NCBI RefSeq assembly: GCF_000186865.1
Contig: NW_008705571.1
Span: forward strand, 427,702 to 491,701
DNA from: Aureococcus anophagefferens
Taxonomy: Eukaryota; Sar; Pelagophyceae; Pelagomonadales; Pelagomonadaceae
DNA: 64,000 nt
Direction of reading: 5' to 3'
A program made the translations under genes and the position numbers. Under the pieces are notes generated by a model, which saw only the letters and a program-made list of their open reading frames with translations, had not been told where the DNA came from and made no database searches. Position 1 is the stretch's first letter, and every line of letters starts with the position of its first letter. Positions 1-9,921 of this stretch are shown in pieces.

Positions 1-766
1 GACCGATCCCAGTGCATGAACTCGGACTCCAATAGCCGGGGCCACGGGGTGGGGCGCATCTCGCGCGTTAAAACGTCGACCGAACTTCGACGACGAACGG
101 TAATTTATAAACCCTGGAAATACGAGTCCCGCGGTGATCAGCACGGCGCGATGCCTCGAAGATGTGCGAAATTCGGCGCTTTGAGCTACTCTTTCGGTAA
201 AGAGTGGCCTCCATTGAAATTATTCGCCAAAACACCCCGGACGGTTCGGCGAGACGCGGTTATTTGAGTTTTAAGACTAGTTCTAGGCCCTCATCTGTGA
301 ATGATTGCTCTCTATCTCGAGGAATCCGGTCGACTCGGACCTCGGAAGCGGCCCTTCGACGTCGCTCGCGTTTCTTCGATCGAAATAACTGATTCCCGCG
401 GCCCCGAAACGAGCCCCGAGACGCGAACGTCGAATTTAAAAATACTTCCGGTGCCAAAAAGCTATAGCTAGATAGCACGAGCGACTTCCCCGTCGACCAG
501 GCCGTCCCGCCAGAGCCGCCGAGCGAAGCCGCTCGACACAAAACAGCCGAGATAGGGCCTCTTCGGGACGTCCGGCGACGGCTCGCGAGCCGATACGAGC
601 CCCGCGCCATGCAAGACGGTCGGAAAACGGTGTTATCGGGCGCGCCGAGTCGCCCACGACGCCCACGGGCTTCGCGGTACCAAAACCGCGAGGAGCGGCG
701 CCTCTATTCCGACGACGTAGGGGCTCCCCGGGGCGCCGCGACGATGTGAATTTTAGGCGGGGCGGC
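1..766. other. Left-edge region without a recognisable gene
   Basis: No reading frame here shows the strong G/C third-position bias or any recognisable domain seen in the neighbouring genes. Base composition is closer to balanced than in the coding regions. It probably holds the downstream flank of the prolyl hydroxylase gene, which ends at 767 on the minus strand, and the end of whatever lies to the left. Confidence 0.5.
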
Positions 767-2083
767 CTAGGACATGAAGTCGCTCCAGGGCTCCCTCGGC
801 GTGACGTCCTCGCGCATCCACATCGTGACGATCTGCTTGTAGCCCTCGCGCACGAGGCAGCCCGTGTGCATGGTGTTGCCGTCGTCCATGTAGCCGTCGT
901 CGCGCTTGTAGGCGAAGAGCACCGCGGAGCCGTCCCGCGGCTGGACCTTGATGTTCGCCTTCGGGAACACGGTGCCGCCGCCGACGTCCGCGGCCTTGCA
1001 GTAGTGGATGAGCGTCGCGACGCGGCCGCCGCGCGCGTAGGGCTTGCGGTTGCAGACGCCGTCGCAGTGGGGCCGGTACTCGCCCGCGACCGCGTACTGG
1101 ATGAAGTTCAGCGGCTCCTGGAAGGAGCCCGTGTCGAGCTTGTAGCGGCGCTGGACGCGCGCGAACTCGAAGGCGCGGTTGATGAGGCGGTTGTTCACGG
1201 AGGTCTTGTTGCGGTCGCTCCAGTTCAGGTTCGCGGAGATGGCGCGGCGGTCCGCGATGACGGTCCGCTCGCCGAAGACCTGCGCGTCGCTCATGCCGAT
1301 CTTCCGCGCCTGGCCCTCCATGTCGGCGCACTCGTCGCCCAGGGTCCACTCGGGCATGTAGGCGATGAAGGGGTCCTCGCTCAGCACCTGGACCTCGAGG
1401 TCCCGGCCGTCGTAGGCGTCGGCGTACGTCTTGTTGACGACGGGCGTCGTCGCCGGCGTCGACTCCGCGCAGAGCCGCGTGTGCTTCTCCTCCTTGAAGA
1501 CGTGGGTCGTCTGCTTGTAGAACTCGATGACGGACCGGTAGAGGAGCTCGCCCGTCTCCTTGTCGCGCCAGTCGTAGAGCTTGCCCCGCTCCACCATCAT
1601 CGGCAGCGCGTCGTTCGCGGGCACGTCGCGCGACTCGCCCGTCTCGACGTTCGTCAGCGTCATGGGGAACTGGGCCCTGTTCACGAACTTGGCCTCGAAG
1701 GGGTCGTTGCGTTCCGACTCGCGCTTCTCGACGTCCAGGTCCTTGACGACGGGCGCCTCGCCGAGCACGTGGCGCTCCATGCCGCGCGCGACGGTCACCC
1801 GGCCCTCGAGCAGGTCCGACGTGCACTCCTGGTCGCCGTGGGCCGCGAGCCGCCACCCGAAGGTGTGCCCGTGGTACGAGTTCATGTTCATGGACCCGCC
1901 GCTCGCGTCGAGCACGCCCATGGACACGGGCTCCTCCGTGCCGATCCAGAAGAGCTCCCGCGCCTCCGGGTAGGGATTCTCGAAGGTCACCTCGACCTGG
2001 TTCGCATTCTGCCGGAGCAGCTTCGCGCGGTTCCCGCCGACGAGCGGCAAGGCGGCCAAAAACAGCCGCAGGAAGCCGACCAT
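767..2083 (-). CDS. Secreted prolyl 4-hydroxylase, 2-oxoglutarate/Fe(II) dioxygenase
   Basis: A 2-oxoglutarate and Fe(II)-dependent dioxygenase of the prolyl 4-hydroxylase alpha-subunit family, expected to hydroxylate prolines in the ER or Golgi lumen. The C-terminal third has the iron-binding HxD (YRPHCDGVCN) and the distal His with a following Lys (MHTGCLVREGYKQIV) that binds 2-oxoglutarate. An N-terminal stretch (NSYHGHTFGW) resembles the VHL beta-domain fold, which is a weaker call. The start chosen gives a hydrophobic signal sequence (MVGFLRLFLAALPLVGG); an in-frame ATG at 2138-2140 would add 19 residues. The product is 438 aa with no intron. It lies 141 bp downstream of a thylakoid lumen gene on the same strand. 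The substrate is unknown. Confidence 0.85.
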   Translation of the reverse strand: MVGFLRLFLAALPLVGGNRAKLLRQNANQVEVTFENPYPEARELFWIGTEEPVSMGVLDASGGSMNMNSYHGHTFGWRLAAHGDQECTSDLLEGRVTVARGMERHVLGEAPVVKDLDVEKRESERNDPFEAKFVNRAQFPMTLTNVETGESRDVPANDALPMMVERGKLYDWRDKETGELLYRSVIEFYKQTTHVFKEEKHTRLCAESTPATTPVVNKTYADAYDGRDLEVQVLSEDPFIAYMPEWTLGDECADMEGQARKIGMSDAQVFGERTVIADRRAISANLNWSDRNKTSVNNRLINRAFEFARVQRRYKLDTGSFQEPLNFIQYAVAGEYRPHCDGVCNRKPYARGGRVATLIHYCKAADVGGGTVFPKANIKVQPRDGSAVLFAYKRDDGYMDDGNTMHTGCLVREGYKQIVTMWMREDVTPREPWSDFMS

Positions 2084-2224
2084 AATTTGCGACGCGGCTT
2101 CGACGGCTTCGTCGACGGATTGATGCTTTGTTGCAGTCATGTTGCAGCCGACATGTGCGTCGCTCGCCGCTCGCTCCCGATAAGGAAATCCACGGACTGC
2201 GTTCGTCTTTACGGGCAACCAGGC

Positions 2225-2863
2225 CTAGATCGTCTTCATCGGGTTGAGGTCGAAGGGGAGGTTCTGGTTGTTGAGCGCGACGAACGTGTTGTAGGCCTGC
2301 TTCGCGGCGCCGAGGGCGGCGGCGCCCTCGTTGACGAGCTGCTGGTTCGACGGTCGCGGCGCCTCCTTGGCGCCGAAGCCGAAGAGGCCGCCCTCCTTCT
2401 TGAGGCACGTGCCCATGCCTCGGCAGCCGACGTCCGCGAGCGTCTCGCGCGCGGCGATCATCTTGTCGACCTCGGCCTTCATCGCCTTGGTCTTGTCGCT
2501 CTCCTTGACGTCGCTGTAGGTGTTCGCCCAGAGGTCCGCGGCGAGCTCGCCGTTGCAGAAGACGCCGATCTTGCCGCCCTTCTTGCCGAGCTCGGCGGCG
2601 GTGTCGTCGACGAGCTTCGCCCAATTCGCCGTCTGGAGCTCGCTCACGGCGTCGCCGACGATGTACTCGCCGAGCTTCTCGATGCGCGGGTTGTAGCGCA
2701 GGTAGTTGGCGGGTTGCGTGGCGCGGCCCTTGGCCGACGCCGTCTGCGGCAGCAGTGCGGCGCCGGCGGCGCCGACGACGGCCGAGCCCAGCTGCCGCCG
2801 GTCGAGCGTCGTCGCCGGCTTCAGCGCGCTCGCGCTAACGAGGAGCAATAGGACAGCGCGCAT
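2225..2863 (-). CDS. Thylakoid lumen protein with bipartite plastid presequence
   Basis: A 212-aa protein whose N-terminus reads as a complex-plastid address. First comes a signal peptide (MRAVLLLLVSASA), then a short transit part, then a second hydrophobic segment with twin arginines (DRRQLGSAVVGAAGAALLPQ) ending in ASA, typical of Tat-dependent lumen import. The mature part is about 165 residues, mostly helical, and shows no known catalytic motif. Its size and helix-rich character recall PsbQ/Psb31-type photosystem II extrinsic proteins, but this is inference from layout and not a sequence match. The ATG is preceded by only 117 bp before the divergent sulfotransferase gene. Confidence 0.7.
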   Translation of the reverse strand: MRAVLLLLVSASALKPATTLDRRQLGSAVVGAAGAALLPQTASAKGRATQPANYLRYNPRIEKLGEYIVGDAVSELQTANWAKLVDDTAAELGKKGGKIGVFCNGELAADLWANTYSDVKESDKTKAMKAEVDKMIAARETLADVGCRGMGTCLKKEGGLFGFGAKEAPRPSNQQLVNEGAAALGAAKQAYNTFVALNNQNLPFDLNPMKTI

Positions 2864-2963
2864 GGTTGGGCGCAGGGTGCGGCGCTCGACGACGCTCTAC
2901 GCGATGTTGATGCGCGTGTCGTCGTCGCGGACAGAGGATCGAGCTCCTTCGGAGCGCCGCCTC

Positions 2964-2972
2964 GGCAGCCCC
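2964..2972 (+). promoter_or_regulatory. GGCAGCCCC motif upstream of the sulfotransferase start
   Basis: GGCAGCCCCAAA ends a few bases before the ATG at 2981. It is one of a set of sense-oriented copies near gene starts in this window; a core promoter or initiator role is only inferred. Confidence 0.35.
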
Positions 2973-2980
2973 AAACGACG

Positions 2981-4087
2981 ATGGAGCGCCTCGTCGCGCC
3001 GCTGCTGGCCCTCGCCGCGGCGATCGCGACGGCCAAGGACCACCGCGGCAGCATGTGCCTGCGGTGCAAGTCCGGCGGCCAGAGCGACGGCGGCACGGCG
3101 ACGATCCCGGACGTGGGCTGCGTGCACTGGTGCTCGCGCGCCGGCTTCTGCGGCGACGGCGACCAGTACCGCATGGGCCTGGACTGCCGGAACCGGGCGG
3201 ATCTGCCGAGGGACGTGCTCGACCGCGCCGTCGCGCGCGCGCAGAAGGAGAGCGGCGAGCGCTACCACCCGGACTTCGTCAAGGCGCACGGCCGCCAGAC
3301 GTTCGAGCAGTACAAGCGGGCCGCGGACCACGGCGCGCGGTTCGGCGCGGCGATCTCCATCCGCGGCGAGCGCCACTGCGGCACGGGCTGGGTGCGGGTC
3401 ATGACCAACGACAACTGCCGCGAGCGCCACTACTGGTCGCCGAAGCTCGACGCGGACGGCCTGTACGGCTGGAAGCACGACTTCCTGCCGACGACGTTCT
3501 CCGCCGAGTCCAAGGACGCGATCGTCGTCGTCTACCGCAACGCCATGAACTGGGTGCTGAAGATGAAGAAGACGGCCTACAGCGTGGCCATCGACCGCAT
3601 CGGCGGCGGCGTCGAGAAGTTCGTGTCGACGCCGTTCAGCGAGCGCGGCAAGGGCTTCGACCACCTCCTCGACCTGCGGCGGCAGAAGTACGGCCAGTAC
3701 CTGGGCTTCGGCAAGTCCCACGCCAACGTCCTGGGGTGCCGCTACGAGGACCTCGTCCGCGAGCCCGTCTACCTCTTCCGGAGGCTCCGGAACCTCGGCT
3801 TCGACTGCGACCACGACCCGGACGACCCGGAGTCGCCCTTCCGCTACGTCAAGGGCTACGCCAAATTCGGCGGCGCCAAGGACGGCGGCACCCACTTCAC
3901 GGCGCCGAAGAACGCGTCCTGGTCCCCGCGGGACTGGGCCGCGCTCGTCTCGCGGCTCGACCGGACCGTCGAGCGCGCGCTCGGCTACGCCTACGACGCG
4001 GGCAGGCCGGGCATCTACGCGGCCTACCCGGCGCTCCCGGGCTCGGGCGTCCTGCGGCCCGAGGACCGCCGGCGGCGGCGGCGCTAA
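2981..4087 (+). CDS. Secretory-pathway sulfotransferase-like protein
   Basis: A 368-aa protein with an N-terminal signal peptide (MERLVAPLLALAAAIATA) and a P-loop-like sulfotransferase core. The stretch ISIRGERHCGTGWVR fits the 5'-phosphosulfate-binding loop and VVVYRNAMNWVLKMKK fits the 3'-phosphate-binding region of PAPS-dependent sulfotransferases. It probably sulfates glycans or proteins in the Golgi lumen. The N-terminal 60 residues are Cys-rich. It has no intron. Its TAA stop at 4085-4087 overlaps the TAG stop of the convergent PAPS transporter gene (shared CTAA), and the two products would act one after the other: the carrier supplies PAPS and the transferase uses it. Acceptor substrate unknown. 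Confidence 0.7.
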   Translation: MERLVAPLLALAAAIATAKDHRGSMCLRCKSGGQSDGGTATIPDVGCVHWCSRAGFCGDGDQYRMGLDCRNRADLPRDVLDRAVARAQKESGERYHPDFVKAHGRQTFEQYKRAADHGARFGAAISIRGERHCGTGWVRVMTNDNCRERHYWSPKLDADGLYGWKHDFLPTTFSAESKDAIVVVYRNAMNWVLKMKKTAYSVAIDRIGGGVEKFVSTPFSERGKGFDHLLDLRRQKYGQYLGFGKSHANVLGCRYEDLVREPVYLFRRLRNLGFDCDHDPDDPESPFRYVKGYAKFGGAKDGGTHFTAPKNASWSPRDWAALVSRLDRTVERALGYAYDAGRPGIYAAYPALPGSGVLRPEDRRRRRR

Positions 4088-5007
4088 ACCTTACTTACCG
4101 GTGCCGCTTTTCGGTGCTTCCGCAGGCCGTTCCTCGCCTCGAGGGCCAGCGCGGCGGCGAAGAGGCACCCACCGTAGACGTAGTTCATGCTGAACGCCTT
4201 GGGGTAGACGATCAGCGAGCAGACGATGGTCAGAATCTTGCGGACGATGCCGACGGTCACGGCCGCGACGCCGCCCGCCTCCTTGATGAGGACCGTGTAG
4301 GACCGCACGGCGAGGTAGAACGTCAGCGTCCGCGCGACGAGCAGCGCGACGGCCCAGGGCCGCGCGGCGAAGTAGAGCAGCGCCCGGCCGAGCTCGCCGT
4401 CGACGAGGGCGACGCCGCCCACGGACGCGAGGCCGAACGCGTTCGCGTGGAACATGGCCTCGACGACGGACGCGCCGTAGTCCCGCAGCGCGGCGTCCTG
4501 CAGCCCGACCTGGGCCGCCGCGAAGAACAGAAACAGCACGTTGCAGGCGACGCCCCGCGACGAGAAGGACACGTCGACGGCCGCGGCGCCGAGCGCGAAG
4601 CAGGCCGCGGCCGCGCCCATGACGACGACGGCCGCGACCTCGTATGCGTCGTAGCGCCGGCCGAGGAAGAGCGACGACACGACCATGGTCGGCGCGACCT
4701 TGCTGCACTTGAAGATCGTCGACACCGTGAAATTGACGTACTTGTTCGCGAGCTTGCCGAGCGTCTGCCCGAGCGCCATCGACACGCCCATGGCGCCGTA
4801 GAGCGGCAGCGGCGCCTTCCGCGGCGCCGCCGCGTCGCGCGAGCACCAGGACGCGACGGCGAAGAGCAGCAGCTCCACGGTGGCCGTCGTCTCGAAGAAG
4901 TCGAAGCCCGGCAGCCGCGCGTAGAGGTACTCCTCGAGCACGTTGCTCACGACCATGAGCGCGATGAAGTTGGCCGAGAGCGCGACGATGCGCGTCGGAC
5001 TCGCCAT
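4084..5007 (-). CDS. PAPS/nucleotide-sugar transporter, SLC35B (PAPST2-like)
   Basis: A 307-aa, roughly 10-TM carrier of the drug/metabolite transporter superfamily, UAA/SLC35B branch. The conserved LEEYLYARLPGFDF near the N-terminus and KYVNFTVSTIFKCSKVAP with LFLGRRYDAYEV in TM3-4 match the pattern of PAPST2 (SLC35B3), which imports PAPS into the Golgi in exchange for nucleotide. The C-terminus is basic. It is intronless. The gene ends inside the stop codon of the convergent sulfotransferase gene, which fits a role in supplying sulfate donor. A UDP-sugar substrate cannot be excluded from sequence alone. Confidence 0.8.
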   Translation of the reverse strand: MASPTRIVALSANFIALMVVSNVLEEYLYARLPGFDFFETTATVELLLFAVASWCSRDAAAPRKAPLPLYGAMGVSMALGQTLGKLANKYVNFTVSTIFKCSKVAPTMVVSSLFLGRRYDAYEVAAVVVMGAAAACFALGAAAVDVSFSSRGVACNVLFLFFAAAQVGLQDAALRDYGASVVEAMFHANAFGLASVGGVALVDGELGRALLYFAARPWAVALLVARTLTFYLAVRSYTVLIKEAGGVAAVTVGIVRKILTIVCSLIVYPKAFSMNYVYGGCLFAAALALEARNGLRKHRKAAPVSKV

Positions 5008-5431
5008 CGCTGCTGGCCTGGCGCCGCGGCGCAGCGGCGGCGCCGTGGTGCAGCGGCGCTGTGGCGCAGCGGTGCGCGACGCGCGCGATGGGCTGCCACA
5101 AGCTTCACCATCGGATCAACATAGGAGAAACCTAAATAAATCGCGCGGCCGGATAAAAAATCCCAACCGCAACGATAGTTGCTCCAATCAGAACGTTGAT
5201 CGCCCGCTGACGCGGCGAGCGGCGCGCCGAGTTTTTTCGCGCGCCCCCGTCGCGCGCGCCGCGCACGACCTCGCGCCTGAAAACACCCCCACCCTAACAA
5301 CAAAACGGGTCCAGTTTGCACCGTGGTATATGCTCAAGCAGGGAGGCGGGGAGGCGTGCTGCGGGCGGGAGGCGCGGCGCGGCGCGCCTCTCGAGGAGGC
5401 GCGCCGCGGCCGCGATCGCCCGCGAGCATGT
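5008..5431. other. Intergenic, 5' region of the PAPS transporter gene
   Basis: Lower GC in the centre (about 5110-5200). It contains a minus-oriented GGCAGCCCA motif (5089-5097) 83 bp upstream of the transporter ATG. No gene is recognised. Confidence 0.4.
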
Positions 5432-5746
5432 TCAGATGGTCTTGACGACGGCGGCCTCGTCGCTTGGTCGCCTCTTGCAGTCCGGCGTGTTCTCGCGGGA
5501 GACGAAGGCCGGCGCCTCCTGGGCTGCCGTCCTCGAGGATCCGTCGGCGCGGCTCGGCGACTCGCGAATCGCGTCGGATCTGTGTGGGCTCCGGCGGAAC
5601 ATGCGCACGCGCTCGGCGCCGAAGTGCCGCTCCTCCGCCGCGTGGCTCGCTGGACTCTCCGGGCACCACCGCCGCGGCGTCGCGCTCGAGCCGCCGCTGC
5701 TCGAGGCGCAGTCGATGGGCCGCACGATGGAGATGGGCAGCGTCAT
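5432..5746 (-). CDS. Possible small disordered protein
   Basis: A 104-residue reading frame starting MTLPISIVRPIDCASSS and ending DEAAVVKTI. The minus-strand codons near its end are almost all G/C in the third position, as in real genes of this window, and the opposite frames look random. The protein is Ser/Arg/Pro-rich, with RESPSR and SRENTPDCKR stretches that look like phosphorylation sites. No domain is recognised. The frame stays open upstream of the chosen ATG, so the true start or a first exon may lie further 5'. It could be a regulatory protein or a false frame. Confidence 0.35.
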   Translation of the reverse strand: MTLPISIVRPIDCASSSGGSSATPRRWCPESPASHAAEERHFGAERVRMFRRSPHRSDAIRESPSRADGSSRTAAQEAPAFVSRENTPDCKRRPSDEAAVVKTI

Positions 5747-6156
5747 GCTCGCCGGGGAATTGGCGGGCTCCAGGACTGCTTCTGGGTGGCGTCCGAGGCT
5801 GGCGCGGACGAGGCTGGCGGTTCGACAACAGACGCGGCCGGAGAGCGACGACGAGGCGCGCACCGCAGAGCAAGATTCTCAGACCGTCGCTTGAAAGCGT
5901 TGCGCCGGATTGGGGTAATGACGTAAACGCTGAGATGCAACTGATGTTTGACGGCAACATTGGCGAGCTGAGACCGATTGCGTCGTTGCTAATTGCGCGG
6001 CTCTGCGCGCTCCTTGCGAGCTGCGAGCGTGAGTGCGCCCGCTGCGACCCCGGGGCTACTAGACGCTAGTGAGCCCTTCAAAGACGCGCCGGGACACCGT
6101 TGAACCCCGAGCGACGCCGTGAAGAAACCGCACGTCGTTAAACGTCGACGGACGCG
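5747..6156. other. Intergenic region upstream of the kinesin gene
   Basis: The GC is lower than in the genes. No domain-bearing frame is seen. It probably contains the divergent 5' ends of the small minus-strand gene and of the kinesin gene. Confidence 0.4.
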
Positions 6157-9100
6157 ATGCCGCAGGCCCACAATGCGGCGGCTCTGAAGAACACGACGAA
6201 CACGGCGCCGGCCGCCGACGACGACGCCCCCGCGCCGACGACGGCCGCCGCGAAGCTCGCCGCCGCCGCTCGGGGCCGGACCGAGTCGAAGCCGAAGCCG
6301 TCGTACCGGGCGTTCGGCGGCGGCCCGTCGCGGAGCACGTCGCGCCCGGCGACGGCCGCCGCCCGGAGCAAGTCCCGGGGCCCCGCGGCGGCGCGCAGCG
6401 CGACCGCCCCCCAGCCCGGCCGGGCGGCGACGACGCTCCAGGCGGCGGCGCGGGGCCGGACGGGCCGGCGGCGATCGATGGAGGTCGCCAAGGAGCGGTT
6501 CAGCTACCTCAAGTCGTCGACCGTGGCCGCGCGGCGGGGCGCGTCGTCCGTGACGGCGACGACGACGGCGGCGTCGCGGAGCCGGAGCAGCGCGCGGCCG
6601 TCGGCGTCCGGGCCCGCGAAGTCGCGGTCGCCGCCGCCGCCCGCGGCGGCGCCGCGGCCGTCGACCGCGGCCGCGGTGTCGCGGTCGGCCATCATGCCCT
6701 GCGCGCGCGCGCGCCTCGCGGCCGCGGCCGCGGCGGCGCCGGGCGAGGCCGCCGCGCCCATCGCCGAGGTCGAGAGCGAGGCCGCGCTCCGGGCCGCGGA
6801 GCAGATGAGCACGATGCTCGAGAGCGTCGGCAAGGCGCCGATCGTGCCCGGCCTGCTCGTGACGACCTTCGCGGGCTCGACGGACGAGGACATCGCCGAG
6901 GCCTGCGAGAAGATGCGCGCGCCCAAGGGCCAGCGCTGGGACGTCACGGCGAAGATCAAGGCGCGCGACGAGAAGCTCGGCGCGCTGCGGTCGCTGCTGT
7001 CGCGCGTCGCGGAGCAGCGCAAGGCCTTCGGGACGCTCGTGTCCCAGATCGAGGTCAAGCTCCTCGCGACGGCGGCCGAGGAGCGCGACAAGGCCGACAA
7101 GGCCGACAAGGCGCTCGTCGCGGGGAGCGGCCTCGGCGACCGGCTCGAGCGCATCGAGTCCGAGCGCGACCAGGCCCGGGAGGCCGCGAAGCTCCTCGAG
7201 GTCAAGCTCGCGGCGGCGGCGACGGCGCGCGACGCCGCCGAGGCCGCGGCGGCCGAGGGCAAGGCCGAGGCCGCCGAGCTCAAGGAGTCGCTCGGCGCCG
7301 CGAGCGCGGAGCTCGTGAGCCTCAAGGAGGCGTCGATGCGCGACGCGGGCCTCGTCGAGGGCACGCTCCTCGCGGGCCAGGACCGCACGGCGGCGCAGGC
7401 GTCCCGGGTCGCGGCGGCGGAGCGCGAGCGCGACGAGCTGCGCGCGGCCCTCGCCGAGGCGCGCGCGGGCCTGAGCGTCGCGACCGAGGGCAGCTCGGCG
7501 ACGACCGCGGCGACGGAGCGGCTCCTCGCGGACGCGACGGCGGAGCGCGACGCGGCGCGCGCGGAGGCCGCGGCGGCGCGGCGGTCCCTCGCGGACCAGA
7601 CGGCGGCCATCGCGCGCGCCGAGGGCAAGGCGGAGATGGCGTCGGCGCACGCGACGGAGGCGCGCGCGGCGCTCCTCGTCGCGCAGCGCGACGCGGCCGA
7701 GGCGCTCGCGCGCGCGCGCGTCGCCGACGAGGCGGACCAGCGGCGCTTCAGCGAGCTCGAGGTCGCGCGCCACGACGAGCAGGACAAGGTCAGCGCCGCC
7801 GTCGCGGCCTGCGACGCCAACGTCGCCAGCGCGCGCGCGGAGGCGCGCGCGGCCGAGGCGCGCGCCGCGCACCTCGAGGCGTCCGTCGCGAGCCACGCGG
7901 ACGCGCTCCAGGCGCTGCGGTCCGAGCTCGCGGCGAGCGAGGCGGAGCGCGACCGCCTCGGCGAGGCGAGCGCCCGCGCCGACGGCGGCGCGGCGGAGAC
8001 GCGCGCGGCGCTCGCGGCCGCCGAGGCCGCCGCGCGCGACCTCCGGGGCCAGCTCGACACGCGGCGCGCGACGGACGAGGTGCGCACGGAGGAGCTGCGC
8101 CAGCGCGCGGCGCGCGCCGAGGAGGAGCGCGAGCGCCTCGCCGCCGAGGTCCTCGCGAAGAGCGCCGCGGTCGCGGAGCTCCGGCTCCGCGCCGAGGCCG
8201 CGGAGAAGGCGCTCGCGGCCGCGGAGGCGCGCGCGGCGGACGCGGACGCGGCGCGGGGCGACGCCGCGGCGGAGCGCGACGCCCGGGCCCGCGACGCGGA
8301 CCTCGCGGAGCAGGCGCGCGCCGTCGAGGCGTCGCTGCGCGCGACGGCCGAGGCCAAGGAGGAGCGCGAGCGCCGCGAGCGGACGGCCGCGCTCGCGCAG
8401 CTCCTCGCGCTCCAGGGCCGCTGCGATTTGGACCGCGCGGCCTTCGAGGCCGAGGCGGCGGCCCTCGGCGACGACCGCGCGGCCAACGACGCGGCGCTCG
8501 CCGCGCGCGCGGCCGCGGACCGCCGCGCGCTCGACGCCGCGACGGAGGGCCTCGCGGCGCGCGAGACGGAGCTGGCGTCGCTGCGCGCCGAGCTCGACGA
8601 GAAGAACGAGATCGACGCCAAGGCGCAGGCCCTGGCCCTCTCCGAGGCCCGCGGCGAGGTCGAGGCCCTGCGGCGGCGCCTCGCGGCGACGGAGGAGGCG
8701 ACGCGCGACGCCGCGGCGACGTGCGAGGGCCGCGTCGCGGAGATGGAGGAGAAGCTGCGCGACGCCGACGTGACGCGGCGCAAGCTCCACAACACGATCC
8801 AGGAGCTCCGGGGCAACATCCGCGTCTTCGCGCGCGTGCGGCCGTTCCTGCCGAGCGACGGCGCGGCCGCGGACGCGCCGCCCGTCGTCGTCGACATGGC
8901 CGACGGCACGTCGCTGACGCTCGCCGCCGAGGACGACGACGCCGACGGCGAGCCCTTCGGCGACAAGAAGCGGAAGCGCCGCAAGGAGCTCTTCTCCTAC
9001 GACCACGTCTTCGGCCCGTCGACGGGCCAGGAGCGCGTCTTCACCGAGGTCGCGGAGTTCGTCCAGTCCGCGCTCGACGGCTACCAGGTCTGCCTCTTCT

Positions 9101-9921
9101 CCTACGGCCAGACGGGCAGCGGCAAGACGCACACGATGCAGGGCACGGGCACGGGGCCCATGCGCGGCATCATCCCCCGCGCGATGGAGCAGGTCGCCGC
9201 GTACTGCGACGCGCAGCGCGCGCGCGGCTGGGCCTACGAGATGGAGGTGTCCTACGTCGAGATCTACAACGAGCAGGTCCGCGACCTCCTCGCCGACAAC
9301 GGGCCGGCGCCGGCGCCCGGCGGCGACGTGCGGCCCCCGAAGCCCGCGGGCCTCGAGGTCCGCCGCGACCCGAAGACGGGCCGCGTCTACGTCGACGGCT
9401 GCACGCGGACGCCCGTGGACCCCGGCGACAAGGCCATGGTCGACGACCTCATGCAGTGCGCGGCGACGCACCGCTGCGTCGCCGCGACGGACATGAACGC
9501 GGTGTCGTCGCGGTCGCACGCGGTCTTCACGCTCCACCTCACGGGCACGCACGCGGAGAAGAAGGCGCGGCTCAAGGGCGCGCTCAACCTCGTGGACCTC
9601 GCGGGCTCCGAGCGCCTCGACCGCTCCGGCGCCGTCGGCCAGCGCGCCAAGGAGGCGGCCCACATCAACAAGTCCCTCTCCGCGCTCGCGGGCGTCTTCT
9701 CCGCGCTCAACCGCAAGCAGACCCACGTGCCCTACCGCGACTCCAAGCTCACCTTCCTCCTCCAGCCGGCCCTCTCCGGCGACGGCAAGACGCTCCTCTT
9801 CGTCAACCTCTCGCCCACGCCGGGCTCCGCGAACGAGTCCCTCTGCTCGCTCCGCTTCGCGAAGCAGGTCCAGTCCGTCGAGCTCGGCAAGGCGAAGCGC
9901 CACATCGAGACCGTCCACTAG
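6157..9921 (+). CDS. Kinesin-14, C-terminal motor
   Basis: A 1254-aa kinesin with the motor at the C-terminus, so of the minus-end-directed kinesin-14 (KIFC1/Ncd/Kar3) class, acting in spindle assembly or transport. The N-terminal ~200 residues are basic and disordered, with an IQ-like calmodulin site (LQAAARGRTGRR). Residues ~220-870 form a long Ala/Glu/Arg-rich coiled coil. The neck LHNTIQELRGNIRVFARVRP leads into the motor (~885-1245). The motor has the P-loop GQTGSGKT, switch I NAVSSRSHAVF, switch II LVDLAGSE and HVPYRDSKLTFLL. It has no intron. The length is typical for the class, although the coiled coil is unusually Ala-rich because of the GC pressure. Confidence 0.95.
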   Translation: MPQAHNAAALKNTTNTAPAADDDAPAPTTAAAKLAAAARGRTESKPKPSYRAFGGGPSRSTSRPATAAARSKSRGPAAARSATAPQPGRAATTLQAAARGRTGRRRSMEVAKERFSYLKSSTVAARRGASSVTATTTAASRSRSSARPSASGPAKSRSPPPPAAAPRPSTAAAVSRSAIMPCARARLAAAAAAAPGEAAAPIAEVESEAALRAAEQMSTMLESVGKAPIVPGLLVTTFAGSTDEDIAEACEKMRAPKGQRWDVTAKIKARDEKLGALRSLLSRVAEQRKAFGTLVSQIEVKLLATAAEERDKADKADKALVAGSGLGDRLERIESERDQAREAAKLLEVKLAAAATARDAAEAAAAEGKAEAAELKESLGAASAELVSLKEASMRDAGLVEGTLLAGQDRTAAQASRVAAAERERDELRAALAEARAGLSVATEGSSATTAATERLLADATAERDAARAEAAAARRSLADQTAAIARAEGKAEMASAHATEARAALLVAQRDAAEALARARVADEADQRRFSELEVARHDEQDKVSAAVAACDANVASARAEARAAEARAAHLEASVASHADALQALRSELAASEAERDRLGEASARADGGAAETRAALAAAEAAARDLRGQLDTRRATDEVRTEELRQRAARAEEERERLAAEVLAKSAAVAELRLRAEAAEKALAAAEARAADADAARGDAAAERDARARDADLAEQARAVEASLRATAEAKEERERRERTAALAQLLALQGRCDLDRAAFEAEAAALGDDRAANDAALAARAAADRRALDAATEGLAARETELASLRAELDEKNEIDAKAQALALSEARGEVEALRRRLAATEEATRDAAATCEGRVAEMEEKLRDADVTRRKLHNTIQELRGNIRVFARVRPFLPSDGAAADAPPVVVDMADGTSLTLAAEDDDADGEPFGDKKRKRRKELFSYDHVFGPSTGQERVFTEVAEFVQSALDGYQVCLFSYGQTGSGKTHTMQGTGTGPMRGIIPRAMEQVAAYCDAQRARGWAYEMEVSYVEIYNEQVRDLLADNGPAPAPGGDVRPPKPAGLEVRRDPKTGRVYVDGCTRTPVDPGDKAMVDDLMQCAATHRCVAATDMNAVSSRSHAVFTLHLTGTHAEKKARLKGALNLVDLAGSERLDRSGAVGQRAKEAAHINKSLSALAGVFSALNRKQTHVPYRDSKLTFLLQPALSGDGKTLLFVNLSPTPGSANESLCSLRFAKQVQSVELGKAKRHIETVH

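Noticed and set aside
5334..5960. Overlapping frames on both strands around 5.3-6.1 kb
   Set aside because: Only the frame 5432-5746 (minus) shows G/C third-position bias; the others are Arg/Pro/Ala-rich shadows.
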